Source: Acinetobacter terrae (GTDB lineage: Bacteria; Pseudomonadota; Gammaproteobacteria; Pseudomonadales; Moraxellaceae). Taken from it: a DNA stretch of 64,000 nucleotides. Under the pieces are notes generated by a model. That model did not search any database. It worked only from the letters and a program-made list of their open reading frames with translations, and was not told the DNA's origin. The translations under genes were made by a program, and so were the position numbers. Location: NCBI RefSeq assembly GCF_013004375.1, contig NZ_JABERI010000012.1, forward strand, positions 1-64,000, read 5' to 3'. This document shows, one piece after another, positions 18,381 through 29,459 of the stretch (positions are counted from its first letter, which is position 1; every line of letters begins with the position of its first letter).

Positions 18381-18440
18381 GCAGGCAAATCCTTTTTATT
18401 TATCGTGGCATAAATTAAGCCGTGTTATAACAAATGCAAT

Positions 18441-19082
18441 TTATTCAATAGCTTTTAAACGAGCGATGATTCTGTCGTATTCTAGCTGTGTATTTCGATA
18501 GTGCATTTGTAACGACTGAATACTTTCTTTTTTTGCTTCAATATTTTTTTGGTTGTTATCGAGGCTATTCTTTAAAGTTGTTGGAAGGCTTTCGGCTTTA
18601 CGTAAATGTTCAATTTGCTGACGTTTAAAGTAGATCCGATCATTTTGCAGCTGTTTAAGCTGGTCTTGTTGAAAGGCAATTTGTTTTTTAACGTGCCTCA
18701 ATGCATCATCGCGCTTGGTTGCCGCAACCTGACTGTTGGTATATGCCGTTTTAAGTTTTAAGTCCGCTGCATTTTGTCTTGCTTGTGCGGCACGTAGCGG
18801 TGCTTTTTTTATATCTGCTTCGGTGTTGTAGGCACGGTTACGTTGAATCACTTGCATGTTCTGGTCTAAGGCTTCATAACCATGACGAATGTGATTTGGC
18901 GTTACATTGCTACTAATATTAGCGACGCCTTTACTATCATAGTAACGATACCATGTCGCTTTAGCTGGAGTCTCGGCAAAAATAGCGATCGATTGAAAAA
19001 ACATCAAAACTAGAAACATGAATTTTCTAGTCATTTTTTTTTGCGCAATGAAAGCAAGTTTTTGTTTAAACTGACTTTGCAT
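18441..19082 (-). CDS. DUF4124-like protein with a long coiled coil
   Basis: The protein has 213 residues from the ATG at 19082, which has a GGGGG ribosome site. A hydrophobic N-terminal segment (about 20-37) is a signal peptide or anchor ending IFAETPAKA. Next comes a short DUF4124-like domain (ATWYRYYDSKGVANISSNV, about 42-60), and then about 120 residues of Gln/Lys/Asp-rich coiled coil (ADLKLKT to ARLKAIE). DUF4124 occurs in periplasmic proteins of unknown role. The gene lies upstream of the pump operon on the same strand, 60 bases from the adaptor start. It could be co-transcribed with the pump, but no functional link is known. Confidence 0.75.
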   Translation of the reverse strand: MQSQFKQKLAFIAQKKMTRKFMFLVLMFFQSIAIFAETPAKATWYRYYDSKGVANISSNVTPNHIRHGYEALDQNMQVIQRNRAYNTEADIKKAPLRAAQARQNAADLKLKTAYTNSQVAATKRDDALRHVKKQIAFQQDQLKQLQNDRIYFKRQQIEHLRKAESLPTTLKNSLDNNQKNIEAKKESIQSLQMHYRNTQLEYDRIIARLKAIE

Positions 19083-19361
19083 TGTAACCCCCAATTTAAA
19101 GTTGACTAAATTACTTATTTTTAAGTAATAAAAATGCTATATTAGACTCAAAATCATGAATAAAAAACCTCTCTTAGTCAAAAAAAAATCATTGGTCGAC
19201 AGAAAGTGTGAAGCTGTTGTTGAAAACCTTGGAAAATGAGTCTTTGGGCAGAAAATGCGCATTGAAAACGCAAGTAAAGATATGTTAAAAATGTTTGTAA
19301 CTTGTAATCAAACTTTCTACTCAAATTGTTTGTACATTCTAAAAATGGGAAGGGTCATTAA

Positions 19362-19745
19362 ATGGACGATAAATTCCAAAATCTAAAAGTGATGGTGATT
19401 GATGATTCAAAAACCATTCGTCGTACAGCAGAGACATTACTCCAGCGTGAAGGTTGTGAAGTGGTAACCGCAGTAGATGGTTTTGAAGCATTGGCAAAAA
19501 TTGCTGAAGCAAATCCAGATATCGTGTTTGTCGATATTATGATGCCGCGTCTGGATGGTTATCAAACTTGTGCCTTAATCAAAAACTCTCAAAATTATCA
19601 AAATATCCCGGTCATTATGCTGTCAAGTAAAGATGGTCTATTTGATCAGGCCAAAGGTCGTGTTGTCGGTTCAGATGAATATTTAACTAAACCTTTTAGT
19701 AAAGATGAATTGTTAAACGCAATCCGTAATCACGTAACAGCATAA
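19362..19745 (+). CDS. pilG: Twitching motility response regulator PilG
   Basis: The protein has 127 residues and is a stand-alone receiver domain. The acidic pair D14-D15, the phospho-acceptor D58 (FVDIMMPRLDGY) and K110 (YLTKPF) are all present. There is no output domain. In the Pseudomonas Chp system PilG is phosphorylated by ChpA and promotes pilus extension and cAMP signalling. The same role is inferred from the identical gene order pilG-pilH-pilI-pilJ-chpA. It is the first gene of the cluster, so the promoter must lie in the 280-base AT-rich gap upstream. A GGGAAGG ribosome site is present. Confidence 0.93.
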   Translation: MDDKFQNLKVMVIDDSKTIRRTAETLLQREGCEVVTAVDGFEALAKIAEANPDIVFVDIMMPRLDGYQTCALIKNSQNYQNIPVIMLSSKDGLFDQAKGRVVGSDEYLTKPFSKDELLNAIRNHVTA

Positions 19746-19770
19746 GTTTATTTTTTGGGGAAAAGAAAGC

Positions 19771-20139
19771 ATGTCACGTATCCTTATTGTTGATGATTCA
19801 CCAACAGAAACATTTCGTTTTAAAGAGATTTTAACTAAACACGGCTTTGATGTTATTGAAGCAGCGAATGGAGCTGATGGTGTCACAATGGCACAAGCAG
19901 AGTTGCCGGATCTTGTGTTAATGGATGTGGTGATGCCTGGGGTAAATGGTTTCCAAGCAACACGTCAAATTGCGCGTGGCGCTACGACAAAACACATTCC
20001 GATTGTGATTGTCAGCACCAAAGATCAAGCAACTGACCGAGTTTGGGGGAAACGTCAAGGGGCAAGTGATTATTTAACAAAACCTGTAGACGAAAAACAA
20101 TTAATTGATGTGATTAAACAACACCTCAATGCAGGATAA
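19771..20139 (+). CDS. pilH: Twitching motility response regulator PilH
   Basis: The protein has 122 residues and is a second single-domain receiver. D8-D9, the phospho-acceptor D52 (VLMDVVMPG) and K104 (YLTKPV) are in place. In Pseudomonas PilH opposes PilG and favours pilus retraction, or drains phosphate from the kinase. It begins 25 bases after pilG with a GGGG-containing ribosome site, and pilI follows 5 bases after its stop, so translation is tightly linked. Confidence 0.92.
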   Translation: MSRILIVDDSPTETFRFKEILTKHGFDVIEAANGADGVTMAQAELPDLVLMDVVMPGVNGFQATRQIARGATTKHIPIVIVSTKDQATDRVWGKRQGASDYLTKPVDEKQLIDVIKQHLNAG

Positions 20140-20144
20140 GCTCT

Positions 20145-20681
20145 ATGGCAGCTAATGGATTTATCGAATTACTTCGGCTTGCTAAACGTGGTAACAAAAA
20201 CTACGTTTCAACTGAAAATGAAGTAAACCGATGGTCAGGCATTGCTTTTGAGATGATGGGGCAATACTTTGTTGCCCCCTTAGGTGAAGTATCTGAAGTG
20301 ATTTATCCACCTAAATATACGCCGGTTCCGAATACTCAATCATGGGTGATGGGGCTGGCTAATATTCGGGGGCGGTTACTTTCAGTGGCTGATTTGGCTC
20401 AATATGTTTCCGGGCATCGAAGTCAGTTTTCACCCACTCAAAAAGTACTGTGTATTAGTCATAATGACCATTATGTCGGTTTGGTTGTAGATCAAGTTTT
20501 GGGGATTCAACACTTTAATAAGAAAAGTTTCTTTTCTAAACACAGTGAATTAGACAGCAATTTACAAGAATATTGTCAGGGATATTTTTATCAACATAAT
20601 CAACACTGGCATGTTTTCTTATTTAGTCGTTTATTGCAAAACCCAAAATACATGAATGCATCTATAAAATTTATAAACTAA
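20145..20681 (+). CDS. pilI: CheW-like coupling protein PilI
   Basis: The protein has 178 residues and one CheW domain, seen in WVMGLANIRGRLLSVADLAQY and VGLVVDQVLGIQHF. It couples the receptor PilJ to the kinase ChpA in the cytoplasm. It starts 5 bases after pilH. The position between pilH and pilJ and the size match PilI in other twitching clusters. Confidence 0.9.
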   Translation: MAANGFIELLRLAKRGNKNYVSTENEVNRWSGIAFEMMGQYFVAPLGEVSEVIYPPKYTPVPNTQSWVMGLANIRGRLLSVADLAQYVSGHRSQFSPTQKVLCISHNDHYVGLVVDQVLGIQHFNKKSFFSKHSELDSNLQEYCQGYFYQHNQHWHVFLFSRLLQNPKYMNASIKFIN

Positions 20682-20726
20682 TAGTCGCGCGCTGAAGAAT
20701 GATGGCGAAAGTCGGGGAGAGGCTGG

Positions 20727-22799
20727 ATGGGCTTTAAACTTAAAAAGAAAAATACAAGTGAAGGCAGCAACCGTAAGGTTGGTAATGCTTTATTGGCAAA
20801 GATTCAATCACAAACTGATCAATTATCACGTGTATTTGGTGACAGTGAGAAGTCCAAACCCTTAATTTTGGGCGCAGCATTCTGTCTGGTCGTCGCACTA
20901 TTCCTATTGCTGTACTTATTCTATAGCGTGCCGCGTAACAATGAATTAACCCGTAGTGTGGGTGATTTACGTCTTTTATCACAGACGATTTCTCGTCAGG
21001 CAACCGAAGCAACAGCTTCAGGGACTAAAGAGTCGATTGAGAAGTTAATCCAATCTCAAAAAGGTTTTGCGGAAAATCTTGAAACAGTGAAGGATATTCA
21101 TCCGCAGACTCTAGCGTTGGGTGAAGTTGAAAAGCAATGGAAAATGGTATCAGAAGGGATTGATTTAATTTCTTCTCAACAAAAAATGATTAACCAGCTT
21201 TATGATACCAATATTGCCATTGGTGAAACGATTCCTGGGATTCAGGCTGAATATAATTTGATGGTTGACCAAATGGCACGTCAAGACATGCCGAGTAACC
21301 AGGTAGTTATTGCGAAAAACCAGGTATTCATTGCAGAACGTATTCTTCGTTCGATCAGTTCGGTACTCACAGGTAACGACAACTCGCGTGAATCTGCGGA
21401 TGACTTTAGTGCCGATACTGAAACCTTCGGTTCTTACCTCAATGCACAGTTAAATGGTAGTGAAGAACTGGGTGTAGAACGTATTAATGATCCAGCATTG
21501 CGTGAATCACTGGAAGGGATTAAGAGCGAATACGATGATGTACTAAAAACAGCTTCTGCAACGATTCTTAAAAACTCAACGCAAATTGTAAAAGTACGTC
21601 AAGCCTCATCTTCAATTTTTGCCCAATCAGATGAATTGTTGGCCAACCTGAATAAGTTATCTGTCGGTTCAAGTTTGTCGATTGCTATTCCTGCACTATT
21701 TTTAATCTTGTGTTTAGTTGGCTTTTTGATCTGTGTATTTAAATTGCTTACATTACGTGGTCAGTCAGATAAACAGCGTGTGGCTAACCTGCAAGAAGAA
21801 TATGACCGTAACCAAAACGCGATTTTACGTTTACTGGATGAGATTGCTGACTTGGCAGACGGTGACTTACGCTCATACGCAACGGTATCGGAAGACTTTA
21901 CTGGTGCGATTGCCGATTCGATTAACTTCGCGATTGACCAATTACGTGACCTGGTATCGCGTATTACTGAAACATCTCAAGAAGTTGCACAATATACTGC
22001 GAATACACAGGGCATTACCAACCAGCTAGCGGAAGCATCTGAACATCAGGCGCAAGAAATTGCCGGTGCATCTGCCGCGATTAACGAAATGGCCATGTCG
22101 ATTGACCAGGTATCTTCAAATGCAACAGAATCTGCGGTCGTTGCGGAGCGTTCAGTACAAATTGCTGCCAATGGTGCGGATGTCGTAAACCGTTCAATTG
22201 AAGGTATGGATACGATTCGTGAACAGATTCAGGAAACCTCGAAACGTATTAAACGTCTGGGTGAATCTTCGCAAGAGATTGGTAACATCGTTGCCTTGAT
22301 TAACGATATTGCCGACCAAACCAACATCTTGGCATTAAACGCTGCAATTCAGGCGTCGATGGCAGGTGAAGCAGGTCGTGGTTTCGCCGTGGTAGCCGAT
22401 GAAGTACAGCGTCTTGCGGAACGTTCAGCATCTGCAACCAAACAGATTGAAGGCTTGGTAAAAACCATTCAGACGGATACCAACGAAGCCGTAATCTCGA
22501 TGGAACAAACCACTTCCGAGGTTGTACGTGGCGCGAACTTGTCTAAAGATGCCGGTGTGGCACTGGATGAAATTCAAACCGTATCCAGCAACTTGGCAAA
22601 ATTGATTGCCAACATTTCGGATGCTGCAAAACTACAGTCTGCTTCTGCAGGTCATATTGCAACCACGATGAATGTTGTACAGGAAATTACCTCACAAACC
22701 ACTACAGCAACGTTTGATACCGCACGTTCAGTATCTGAATTGGCAAATATGGCCGAATCGTTACGTGAATCTGTAACTGACTTTAAATTACCTGATTAA
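20727..22799 (+). CDS. pilJ: Methyl-accepting chemotaxis protein PilJ
   Basis: The protein has 690 residues. Two transmembrane helices (about 45-67 and 312-335) bracket a periplasmic helical PilJ-type sensor domain. A HAMP segment (about 340-395) and a cytoplasmic signalling domain follow. The hairpin tip of the MCP domain is clear ([20 protein letters not shown] with [14 protein letters not shown] after it). In Pseudomonas PilJ senses pilus tension or the pilin itself and signals to ChpA. A strong GGGAGAGG ribosome site precedes the ATG. No tail pentapeptide for CheR or CheB docking is visible at the C-terminus ([10 protein letters not shown]). Confidence 0.93.
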   Translation: MGFKLKKKNTSEGSNRKVGNALLAKIQSQTDQLSRVFGDSEKSKPLILGAAFCLVVALFLLLYLFYSVPRNNELTRSVGDLRLLSQTISRQATEATASGTKESIEKLIQSQKGFAENLETVKDIHPQTLALGEVEKQWKMVSEGIDLISSQQKMINQLYDTNIAIGETIPGIQAEYNLMVDQMARQDMPSNQVVIAKNQVFIAERILRSISSVLTGNDNSRESADDFSADTETFGSYLNAQLNGSEELGVERINDPALRESLEGIKSEYDDVLKTASATILKNSTQIVKVRQASSSIFAQSDELLANLNKLSVGSSLSIAIPALFLILCLVGFLICVFKLLTLRGQSDKQRVANLQEEYDRNQNAILRLLDEIADLADGDLRSYATVSEDFTGAIADSINFAIDQLRDLVSRITETSQEVAQYTANTQGITNQLAEASEHQAQEIAGASAAINEMAMSIDQVSSNATESAVVAERSVQIAANGADVVNRSIEGMDTIREQIQETSKRIKRLGESSQEIGNIVALINDIADQTNILALNAAIQASMAGEAGRGFAVVADEVQRLAERSASATKQIEGLVKTIQTDTNEAVISMEQTTSEVVRGANLSKDAGVALDEIQTVSSNLAKLIANISDAAKLQSASAGHIATTMNVVQEITSQTTTATFDTARSVSELANMAESLRESVTDFKLPD

Positions 22800-22821
22800 G
22801 GTAATACGAAAGCTTTGGGGT

Positions 22822-22851
22822 GATGTGCCTTACTTTCGGGTAAGGTGCATC
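22822..22851 (+). repeat. Intercistronic hairpin between pilJ and chpA
   Basis: GATGTGCCTTAC and GTAAGGTGCATC can pair over 12 bases, two of them G-U, around a TTTCGG loop. There is no T-run, so it is more likely an mRNA processing or stability element than a terminator. It lies in the only long gap (173 bases) within the Chp cluster. Confidence 0.6.
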
Positions 22852-22972
22852 AATAAATCACAGATAAAGCATCGACAAGATGAACTTAACCTCAAAGTTA
22901 GGTCTCGCGTGATGGTGACAATTAAGTTTGAGCGCCCTTCTTGGTGGCAGATAAACGTAAGAAGCCTAAGCT

Positions 22973-25900
22973 ATGAAAGAAATATTAAAAAATTTAGTTG
23001 AAACGACTACGCTTCCTGAAGATAGTTATCTTGATCAAGATGCAGAAATTCTAGAAATTTTTGTTGAAGAAATCGAGGAAATCTTCGTTGAATTAAGTAC
23101 TTTATTTCCAACTTGGTTTGCAAATCCCAATGACCAAGAAATTTTGAACACCATTCGCCGTCATTTCCATACGCTTAAAGGCTCTGGACGCATGGTGGGG
23201 GCGAAATCTGCCGGTGAAGTGGCTTGGGCAGTTGAAGACACTTTAAATCGTGTCATTTCAGGCGCTGTGCCATTAGATACAACGGTTCAACGCTTCGCGC
23301 AAACTGTATTTAAAATTTATCAATATAAGTTATATCCAATTTTTAAAACTGTTCAGCTTGCTGATATTGATTTGCGTCCTTTGGTTTTACTGGGTCAGCA
23401 AATACAGCAAAGATTAAGTTTAGAACCTGCTCTGGAAGAATTACTGCAGCTTTCTAGAAGCTTGACTGCTGAAGATGGTGTTACTGGTTTAGAGTTGAAT
23501 GATGAAGTATCAACTCAACTAGACACAGAAGTAGAAGCAGAAACAGAAACAGAAGCAAATAATGATATCGAAGAAACTGTTGCTATCTTTATTGAAGAGG
23601 CTGAAGATCATTTAGCAACCATTGACCAGTTCTTGCAGAATGAGCATGAAAATAAACAAGATTATAATGCTCTGATTCGTGCATTACATACCTTGCGTGG
23701 CAGTTCATCAATGGCTCATATCGAGCAAATTTTTGAAGCCAGTACCAAGGCAGAGAATTTATTTAAAACTTTATTGCAAGAAGAAATCGTTTCGACCTCT
23801 AAGCAAACGGCTTTGCTGATTCAGTATGCCGAATTTGTGCGTGATTATTTGCATACCCTCAGACAAGGTGAAATGCAGAAACTTGATGCGATTTATGAAA
23901 CCTTTAATACGGCATGGAATAACTATGGCTTTACTTCAGCAGAACTAGATGAAGATGTTAATCCTCAAGGTCTGGTTTCCAAGCTGATCGCACTAAATAT
24001 TGATTTGTTGTTGGATGCTGAATTCGAATTTGAAAAACGCGCCAAAGTTGAATATCCAGAATATATTCAGGCCTTAAGTGAACAAGCTCAACAGTTATTG
24101 GATCATACTGATAATCGTGCCGCGGTGGGTATTCACCAATTTACCCATGAATTAAAGTCAGGTTATGAAGCGCTGGTGTTAAAGCCAGAATTACTCAATA
24201 TTGATTATGCATATGAGTTGTTTGGACAGGCGCACCAAGAATTTATTCATTTGTTTGATACCTTGGCCGCAGGGCAACGTGTCATATTAACCGATGAAGT
24301 TCAGAAAATATTGAGTGATCTTTCTGCCTTTGTTCAGCAAGACCTTGAACAGTTTGAAAATAGTAAATCTGTCGTTGAAGAACTGCTTGCAACAATACCA
24401 GATACCGCATCTACGACGGTTGATCTGGCACAGATTTCACAAAGAATGCGTTCTGATCGTGCTCAAATGCATGCAGCGGATGCAAACAGTGATTTTGATG
24501 CGGATTTACTGGATATTTTTCTGGAAGAAGCAGAGGAGTTATTGGGGGGTATTGACCAAGATTTAAATACTTGGAGCAAAGATCCAGCCCATACCACTGC
24601 ATTGAATAATTTAATGCGTTATTTGCATACCTTGAAAGGGGGTGCAAATATGATTCAAGCGACTCATATCGGCTTAATTTCACATGAATTAGAGTCGATT
24701 TATGAGCGCGTGATTCGTCAACAAATTACAGTTACGCCACAGCTGATTAGTATTATCCGTTTAGTCCAAGATGATGTATCAGATCGAATTCAAACCATTC
24801 GTGAAGATAATATAGATTACTCTGGTGCTGAATCGATTGAGATTTTGCGTAATATCCAACAGATTGCGCAAGGCAAGTTTGCAAGTGCTGCCGTGGTTGA
24901 AAATGTTGCTGCTGAAATCGAGGGTCATGAATTAGCAGAACCAGTAGCTGAGATATTCGCTTCAGAAGTTGAAACAGAACAAAAATTTGAAACAGAACAA
25001 GAAGCTGTTTCACAAAATGTAGCAACGGTTGAGGATCCTGAGGATAGTATTCGCTTAATTGCAGAAGAAACCTTCCTAGAAGAAGCGGAAGAGATTCTGG
25101 AAGCTACCGATAATTTATTAAAACAATGGTTTGATCAACGAAGCGACCGTAGCTTACTGCTTCAATTACAACGTGCTGCCCACAGTCTGAAAGGTGGCGC
25201 GCGTATGGTTGAAAATGAACCTGTAGCTGTCATTTCGTATCAATTGGAAACCACCTTCGAGCAGTTCGCGGTCCATCACTTTAATTCAAATGCATACGAC
25301 TTATTATTACAAACCACGTTTGCATGGTTAAAACAGGCCATCTTCGAACGTGATTACAGCAATTTTGATAGTCTGAAATTAAGTTTAGAGTCGATTGGAT
25401 TTGTTGATGTAACCGTTCAATTACCAAATCGTGTTACGCAATCCGATCTGTTAACTGCACCGAAAACCTTTGAATTTGTTCAAGGTGATGGTGCTGAACC
25501 ACCAGCAATGCTGGGTGAGTGGGACTTAAGTTCGCAACAAGATAACAGCAATGAAATGATCCGTATTTCTGCCGACCTGGTAGAGAAGATGATCGATTTG
25601 TCTGGTGAAAATTCAATTAACCGTTCACGTATCGAAATGGACTTGGGCCAACTCGGCAACACCTTGAATGAGATGGAATTGGCGATGAAGCGTTTAGCTG
25701 ACCAATTACGTCGAATGGAAGGTGAGCTAGAATCACACATTATTGCAAAACATGGTTCAGAAAATTCACGCTATGCCGATTTTGACCCATTAGAGATGGA
25801 TCAATATTCATCTTTAAATCAATTGTCAAAATCTTTGGCGGAATCTGCATCCGACTTGGTTGACTTTAAAACAACGTTGGCCGATAAAATTCGTGATACA

Positions 25901-27382
25901 GAAGGTTTGCTGTTACAACAATCACGTATTCAAGCCGAGATTCAAGAAAGCCTGATGCGTACGCGTCTGGTACCATTCGATCGCCTATTGCCACGTTTAC
26001 AACGTATCGTGCGTCAAACATCGTCTACCTTGAACCGTCCAGCAGAGTTGATTGTTCAAAATACTGAAGGTGAATTGGATCGTACCATTCTTGAGCGTTT
26101 GGTGACGCCATTTGAACATATGCTTCGTAATGCGATTGACCACGGTCTGGAAGACACTCAAGTACGACAAGAAGTACAGAAGCCTGAAGTAGGACGAATA
26201 GTCTTAAATATCAGCAGTCAAGGTACGGACGTACTGGTATCGTTTAGTGATGATGGTAAAGGGATTGATGAGTCGAAGATTAAAGAGAAGGCTTTAAACT
26301 TAGGTTTAATTAAGGCTGATCAATTCCTTGATAAACAGGAAATCCTGCAACTGATTTTCCATCCCGGATTCAGTACTGCGAAAGAAATTACCCAGATTTC
26401 TGGTCGTGGCGTAGGTTTGGACGTGGTTCAGAGTGAAATTAAAGCCCTCGGTGGTCATGTCTCTGTAGATTCAGAGCTGGGCAAAGGAACAACCTTTACC
26501 ATTCGTGTACCAACCACAGTAGCGGTAAGTGATGCCTTGATGGTGAAAGCGGGCGATCAGCAATTTGCGATTTCATTGGCTCAAATTGAACGTATTGTCC
26601 GAATTGCACCTTCTACCTTGGAAGAGTATTTCAATAGTAAAGATGACTTCTTTAAAATTGATAATACCAACTACAAACTGCGTTACTTATCCGAGTTTGT
26701 TTCAAACCAGCCATTACCGCGTTTAAGTAATATTGCGCATTCTTTACCGGTGTTGCTCATTAAAGGTAATAGTGGTCAAACCATCGCATTATTGGTGGAT
26801 CAGTTGATTGGTTCACGTGCACAAATTGTGGTGAAACCCATTGGTCAGCAATTCTCTAGTGTAGGTGTTGTTGCCGGAGCAACCATTTTAGGCGATGGTC
26901 AAGTCTGTCTGATTCTGGATGGTCAAAACATTGCTCGACAAATTCAAACCACGCAGCGCATTAAACACGTATCAGATCAGCGTGAGCTATCGCGTCATAA
27001 TAATGCACGTCGTTTGATTATGATCGTGGATGACTCGGTGACTGTACGTAAGGTGACATCACGTTTACTTGAACGTCATGGTTATGACATTGTGACGGCA
27101 AAAGATGGTGTCGATGCGATGGAACAACTGGAAAATGTCAAACCGGACTTGATGTTGCTGGATATTGAAATGCCGCGTATGGATGGCTTTGAAGTAACGA
27201 ATCTGGTTCGTCACCATGAAGTGCATCGCGATTTACCAATTATCATGATTACTTCAAGAACGGGTGAGAAGCATCGTGAACGAGCATTCAGTCTGGGTGT
27301 AAGCCACTATATGGGTAAACCGTTCCAGGAAGCCGAATTGGTGAGCAATGTTGAAAACTTGTTAGAGACCAGTCAGGGGTAA
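22973..27382 (+). CDS. chpA: Chemotaxis-type hybrid histidine kinase ChpA
   Basis: The protein has 1469 residues. Four HPt-type domains carry the phospho-accepting His in the expected motif: H66 (HFHTLKGSGRM), H239 (ALHTLRGSSSM), H552 (YLHTLKGGANM) and H737 (AAHSLKGGARM). A dimerisation segment and a CheA-type ATPase follow (N1053 in RNAIDHGLED, then SDDGKGID and SGRGVGLDVV). The C-terminal part is a CheW-like domain (about 1180-1320) and a receiver with phospho-acceptor D1397 (LLDIEMPRMDGF). It is shorter than the roughly 2500-residue Pseudomonas ChpA because it has fewer HPt copies. It is the kinase that phosphorylates PilG and PilH. The ribosome site is weak. Confidence 0.93.
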   Translation: MKEILKNLVETTTLPEDSYLDQDAEILEIFVEEIEEIFVELSTLFPTWFANPNDQEILNTIRRHFHTLKGSGRMVGAKSAGEVAWAVEDTLNRVISGAVPLDTTVQRFAQTVFKIYQYKLYPIFKTVQLADIDLRPLVLLGQQIQQRLSLEPALEELLQLSRSLTAEDGVTGLELNDEVSTQLDTEVEAETETEANNDIEETVAIFIEEAEDHLATIDQFLQNEHENKQDYNALIRALHTLRGSSSMAHIEQIFEASTKAENLFKTLLQEEIVSTSKQTALLIQYAEFVRDYLHTLRQGEMQKLDAIYETFNTAWNNYGFTSAELDEDVNPQGLVSKLIALNIDLLLDAEFEFEKRAKVEYPEYIQALSEQAQQLLDHTDNRAAVGIHQFTHELKSGYEALVLKPELLNIDYAYELFGQAHQEFIHLFDTLAAGQRVILTDEVQKILSDLSAFVQQDLEQFENSKSVVEELLATIPDTASTTVDLAQISQRMRSDRAQMHAADANSDFDADLLDIFLEEAEELLGGIDQDLNTWSKDPAHTTALNNLMRYLHTLKGGANMIQATHIGLISHELESIYERVIRQQITVTPQLISIIRLVQDDVSDRIQTIREDNIDYSGAESIEILRNIQQIAQGKFASAAVVENVAAEIEGHELAEPVAEIFASEVETEQKFETEQEAVSQNVATVEDPEDSIRLIAEETFLEEAEEILEATDNLLKQWFDQRSDRSLLLQLQRAAHSLKGGARMVENEPVAVISYQLETTFEQFAVHHFNSNAYDLLLQTTFAWLKQAIFERDYSNFDSLKLSLESIGFVDVTVQLPNRVTQSDLLTAPKTFEFVQGDGAEPPAMLGEWDLSSQQDNSNEMIRISADLVEKMIDLSGENSINRSRIEMDLGQLGNTLNEMELAMKRLADQLRRMEGELESHIIAKHGSENSRYADFDPLEMDQYSSLNQLSKSLAESASDLVDFKTTLADKIRDTEGLLLQQSRIQAEIQESLMRTRLVPFDRLLPRLQRIVRQTSSTLNRPAELIVQNTEGELDRTILERLVTPFEHMLRNAIDHGLEDTQVRQEVQKPEVGRIVLNISSQGTDVLVSFSDDGKGIDESKIKEKALNLGLIKADQFLDKQEILQLIFHPGFSTAKEITQISGRGVGLDVVQSEIKALGGHVSVDSELGKGTTFTIRVPTTVAVSDALMVKAGDQQFAISLAQIERIVRIAPSTLEEYFNSKDDFFKIDNTNYKLRYLSEFVSNQPLPRLSNIAHSLPVLLIKGNSGQTIALLVDQLIGSRAQIVVKPIGQQFSSVGVVAGATILGDGQVCLILDGQNIARQIQTTQRIKHVSDQRELSRHNNARRLIMIVDDSVTVRKVTSRLLERHGYDIVTAKDGVDAMEQLENVKPDLMLLDIEMPRMDGFEVTNLVRHHEVHRDLPIIMITSRTGEKHRERAFSLGVSHYMGKPFQEAELVSNVENLLETSQG

Positions 27383-27386
27383 ATAA

Positions 27387-27845
27387 ATGAGCCAAAATAG
27401 CATTTCAAACTCTGCTGCACATCAAATGACGCAACAAGAGTTACATCACCTTATTACCGTGTCGACTGGATTTATCGATGCTTATATTATCGATTGTCAT
27501 GGTAAAGGGGCGATGTTATTGCCGCAAAATATTGTCTTGTCCGCACTGGACAGTGCTACGCAAGTTCCATTTGTGGAGTGGCATGAACTCAAGCTACCTG
27601 TCTATGCGGTGAATAATCCAGAACAGAAAGCAGGGGTGGCTTTGGTGATTGAAGGTGATGACGTGAGTCAACGTTTTGCCCTGATGTGCAATAAGATGCC
27701 AAAAACCATTCGTCTACGTATTTCGGAAGTAGTCGATGAAGAACAGGCTTTAAATGATCCGGCTGTATTTCAATACGTACGCATGGCCGACCAAGTTTTT
27801 CATATCCCTAATCTGGCGCAAATTCAATCCTCTTTAGGGGTGTAA
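27387..27845 (+). CDS. CheW-like protein closing the Chp operon (ChpC-like)
   Basis: The protein has 152 residues. It has a CheW-like beta domain (AYIIDCHGKGAMLLPQNIV, then the core ending RFALMCNKMPKTIRLRISEV), short of the usual length. It starts 4 bases after chpA and is clearly co-translated with it. In Pseudomonas the cluster ends with the CheW-like chpC, so this is probably its counterpart, but the sequence is too diverged to name it with certainty. A bidirectional terminator follows. Confidence 0.75.
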   Translation: MSQNSISNSAAHQMTQQELHHLITVSTGFIDAYIIDCHGKGAMLLPQNIVLSALDSATQVPFVEWHELKLPVYAVNNPEQKAGVALVIEGDDVSQRFALMCNKMPKTIRLRISEVVDEEQALNDPAVFQYVRMADQVFHIPNLAQIQSSLGV

Positions 27846-27872
27846 TTTTAGCGACAGCTCAAATGTGAGTGA

Positions 27873-27908
27873 TAAAAAAAGGAACTTATTTAAGTTCCTT
27901 TTTTTTGT
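27873..27908. terminator. Bidirectional terminator between the Chp operon and dapE
   Basis: AAAAAAAGGAACTTA pairs with TAAGTTCCTTTTTTT around a very short loop. T-runs are present on both strands, so it can end both converging transcripts. Confidence 0.93.
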
Positions 27909-27915
27909 TGGAGTT

Positions 27916-29166
<1,251 letters not shown>

Positions 29167-29183
29167 TATGCACAAAAGACCAA

Positions 29184-29333
29184 CTATCTTTTGTGGATTT
29201 CTTCAGAAGTTTTTTCTGCAGTATTGGTTACGGCATCTCCGGCTTTGGATACATCTTTACCCATACCTTTAAATGTATTACAACCGGTTAAAACAAACGC
29301 AAGAATAAGCGAAGCAGCTAGAATTTTTTTCAT
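29184..29333 (-). CDS. Entericidin-like small lipoprotein
   Basis: The product has 49 residues. It begins MKKILAASLILAFVLTGCNT, a lipoprotein signal with lipobox LTGC (Cys18). The mature part is a 32-residue helix with FKGMGKDVSKAGDAVTNTAE, the pattern of entericidin A/B proteins. In Escherichia coli these are a small antidote-toxin lipoprotein pair; single copies like this one are common and their role is not settled. Three ATG codons stand in a row. The third, at 29333, has the best distance to a GGAG ribosome site. A terminator follows the gene. Confidence 0.8.
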   Translation of the reverse strand: MKKILAASLILAFVLTGCNTFKGMGKDVSKAGDAVTNTAEKTSEEIHKR

Positions 29334-29459
29334 CATCATCTCCAAGTATTTCATTATTTTGATGTGGATTCAGGTTAATTAATACTCAGCGTAAAAAATA
29401 TGAGTTTTTGATGGTAGAAAAGTAATCAATTGTTATAAAGGTAGACTTTTCTCATAAAG

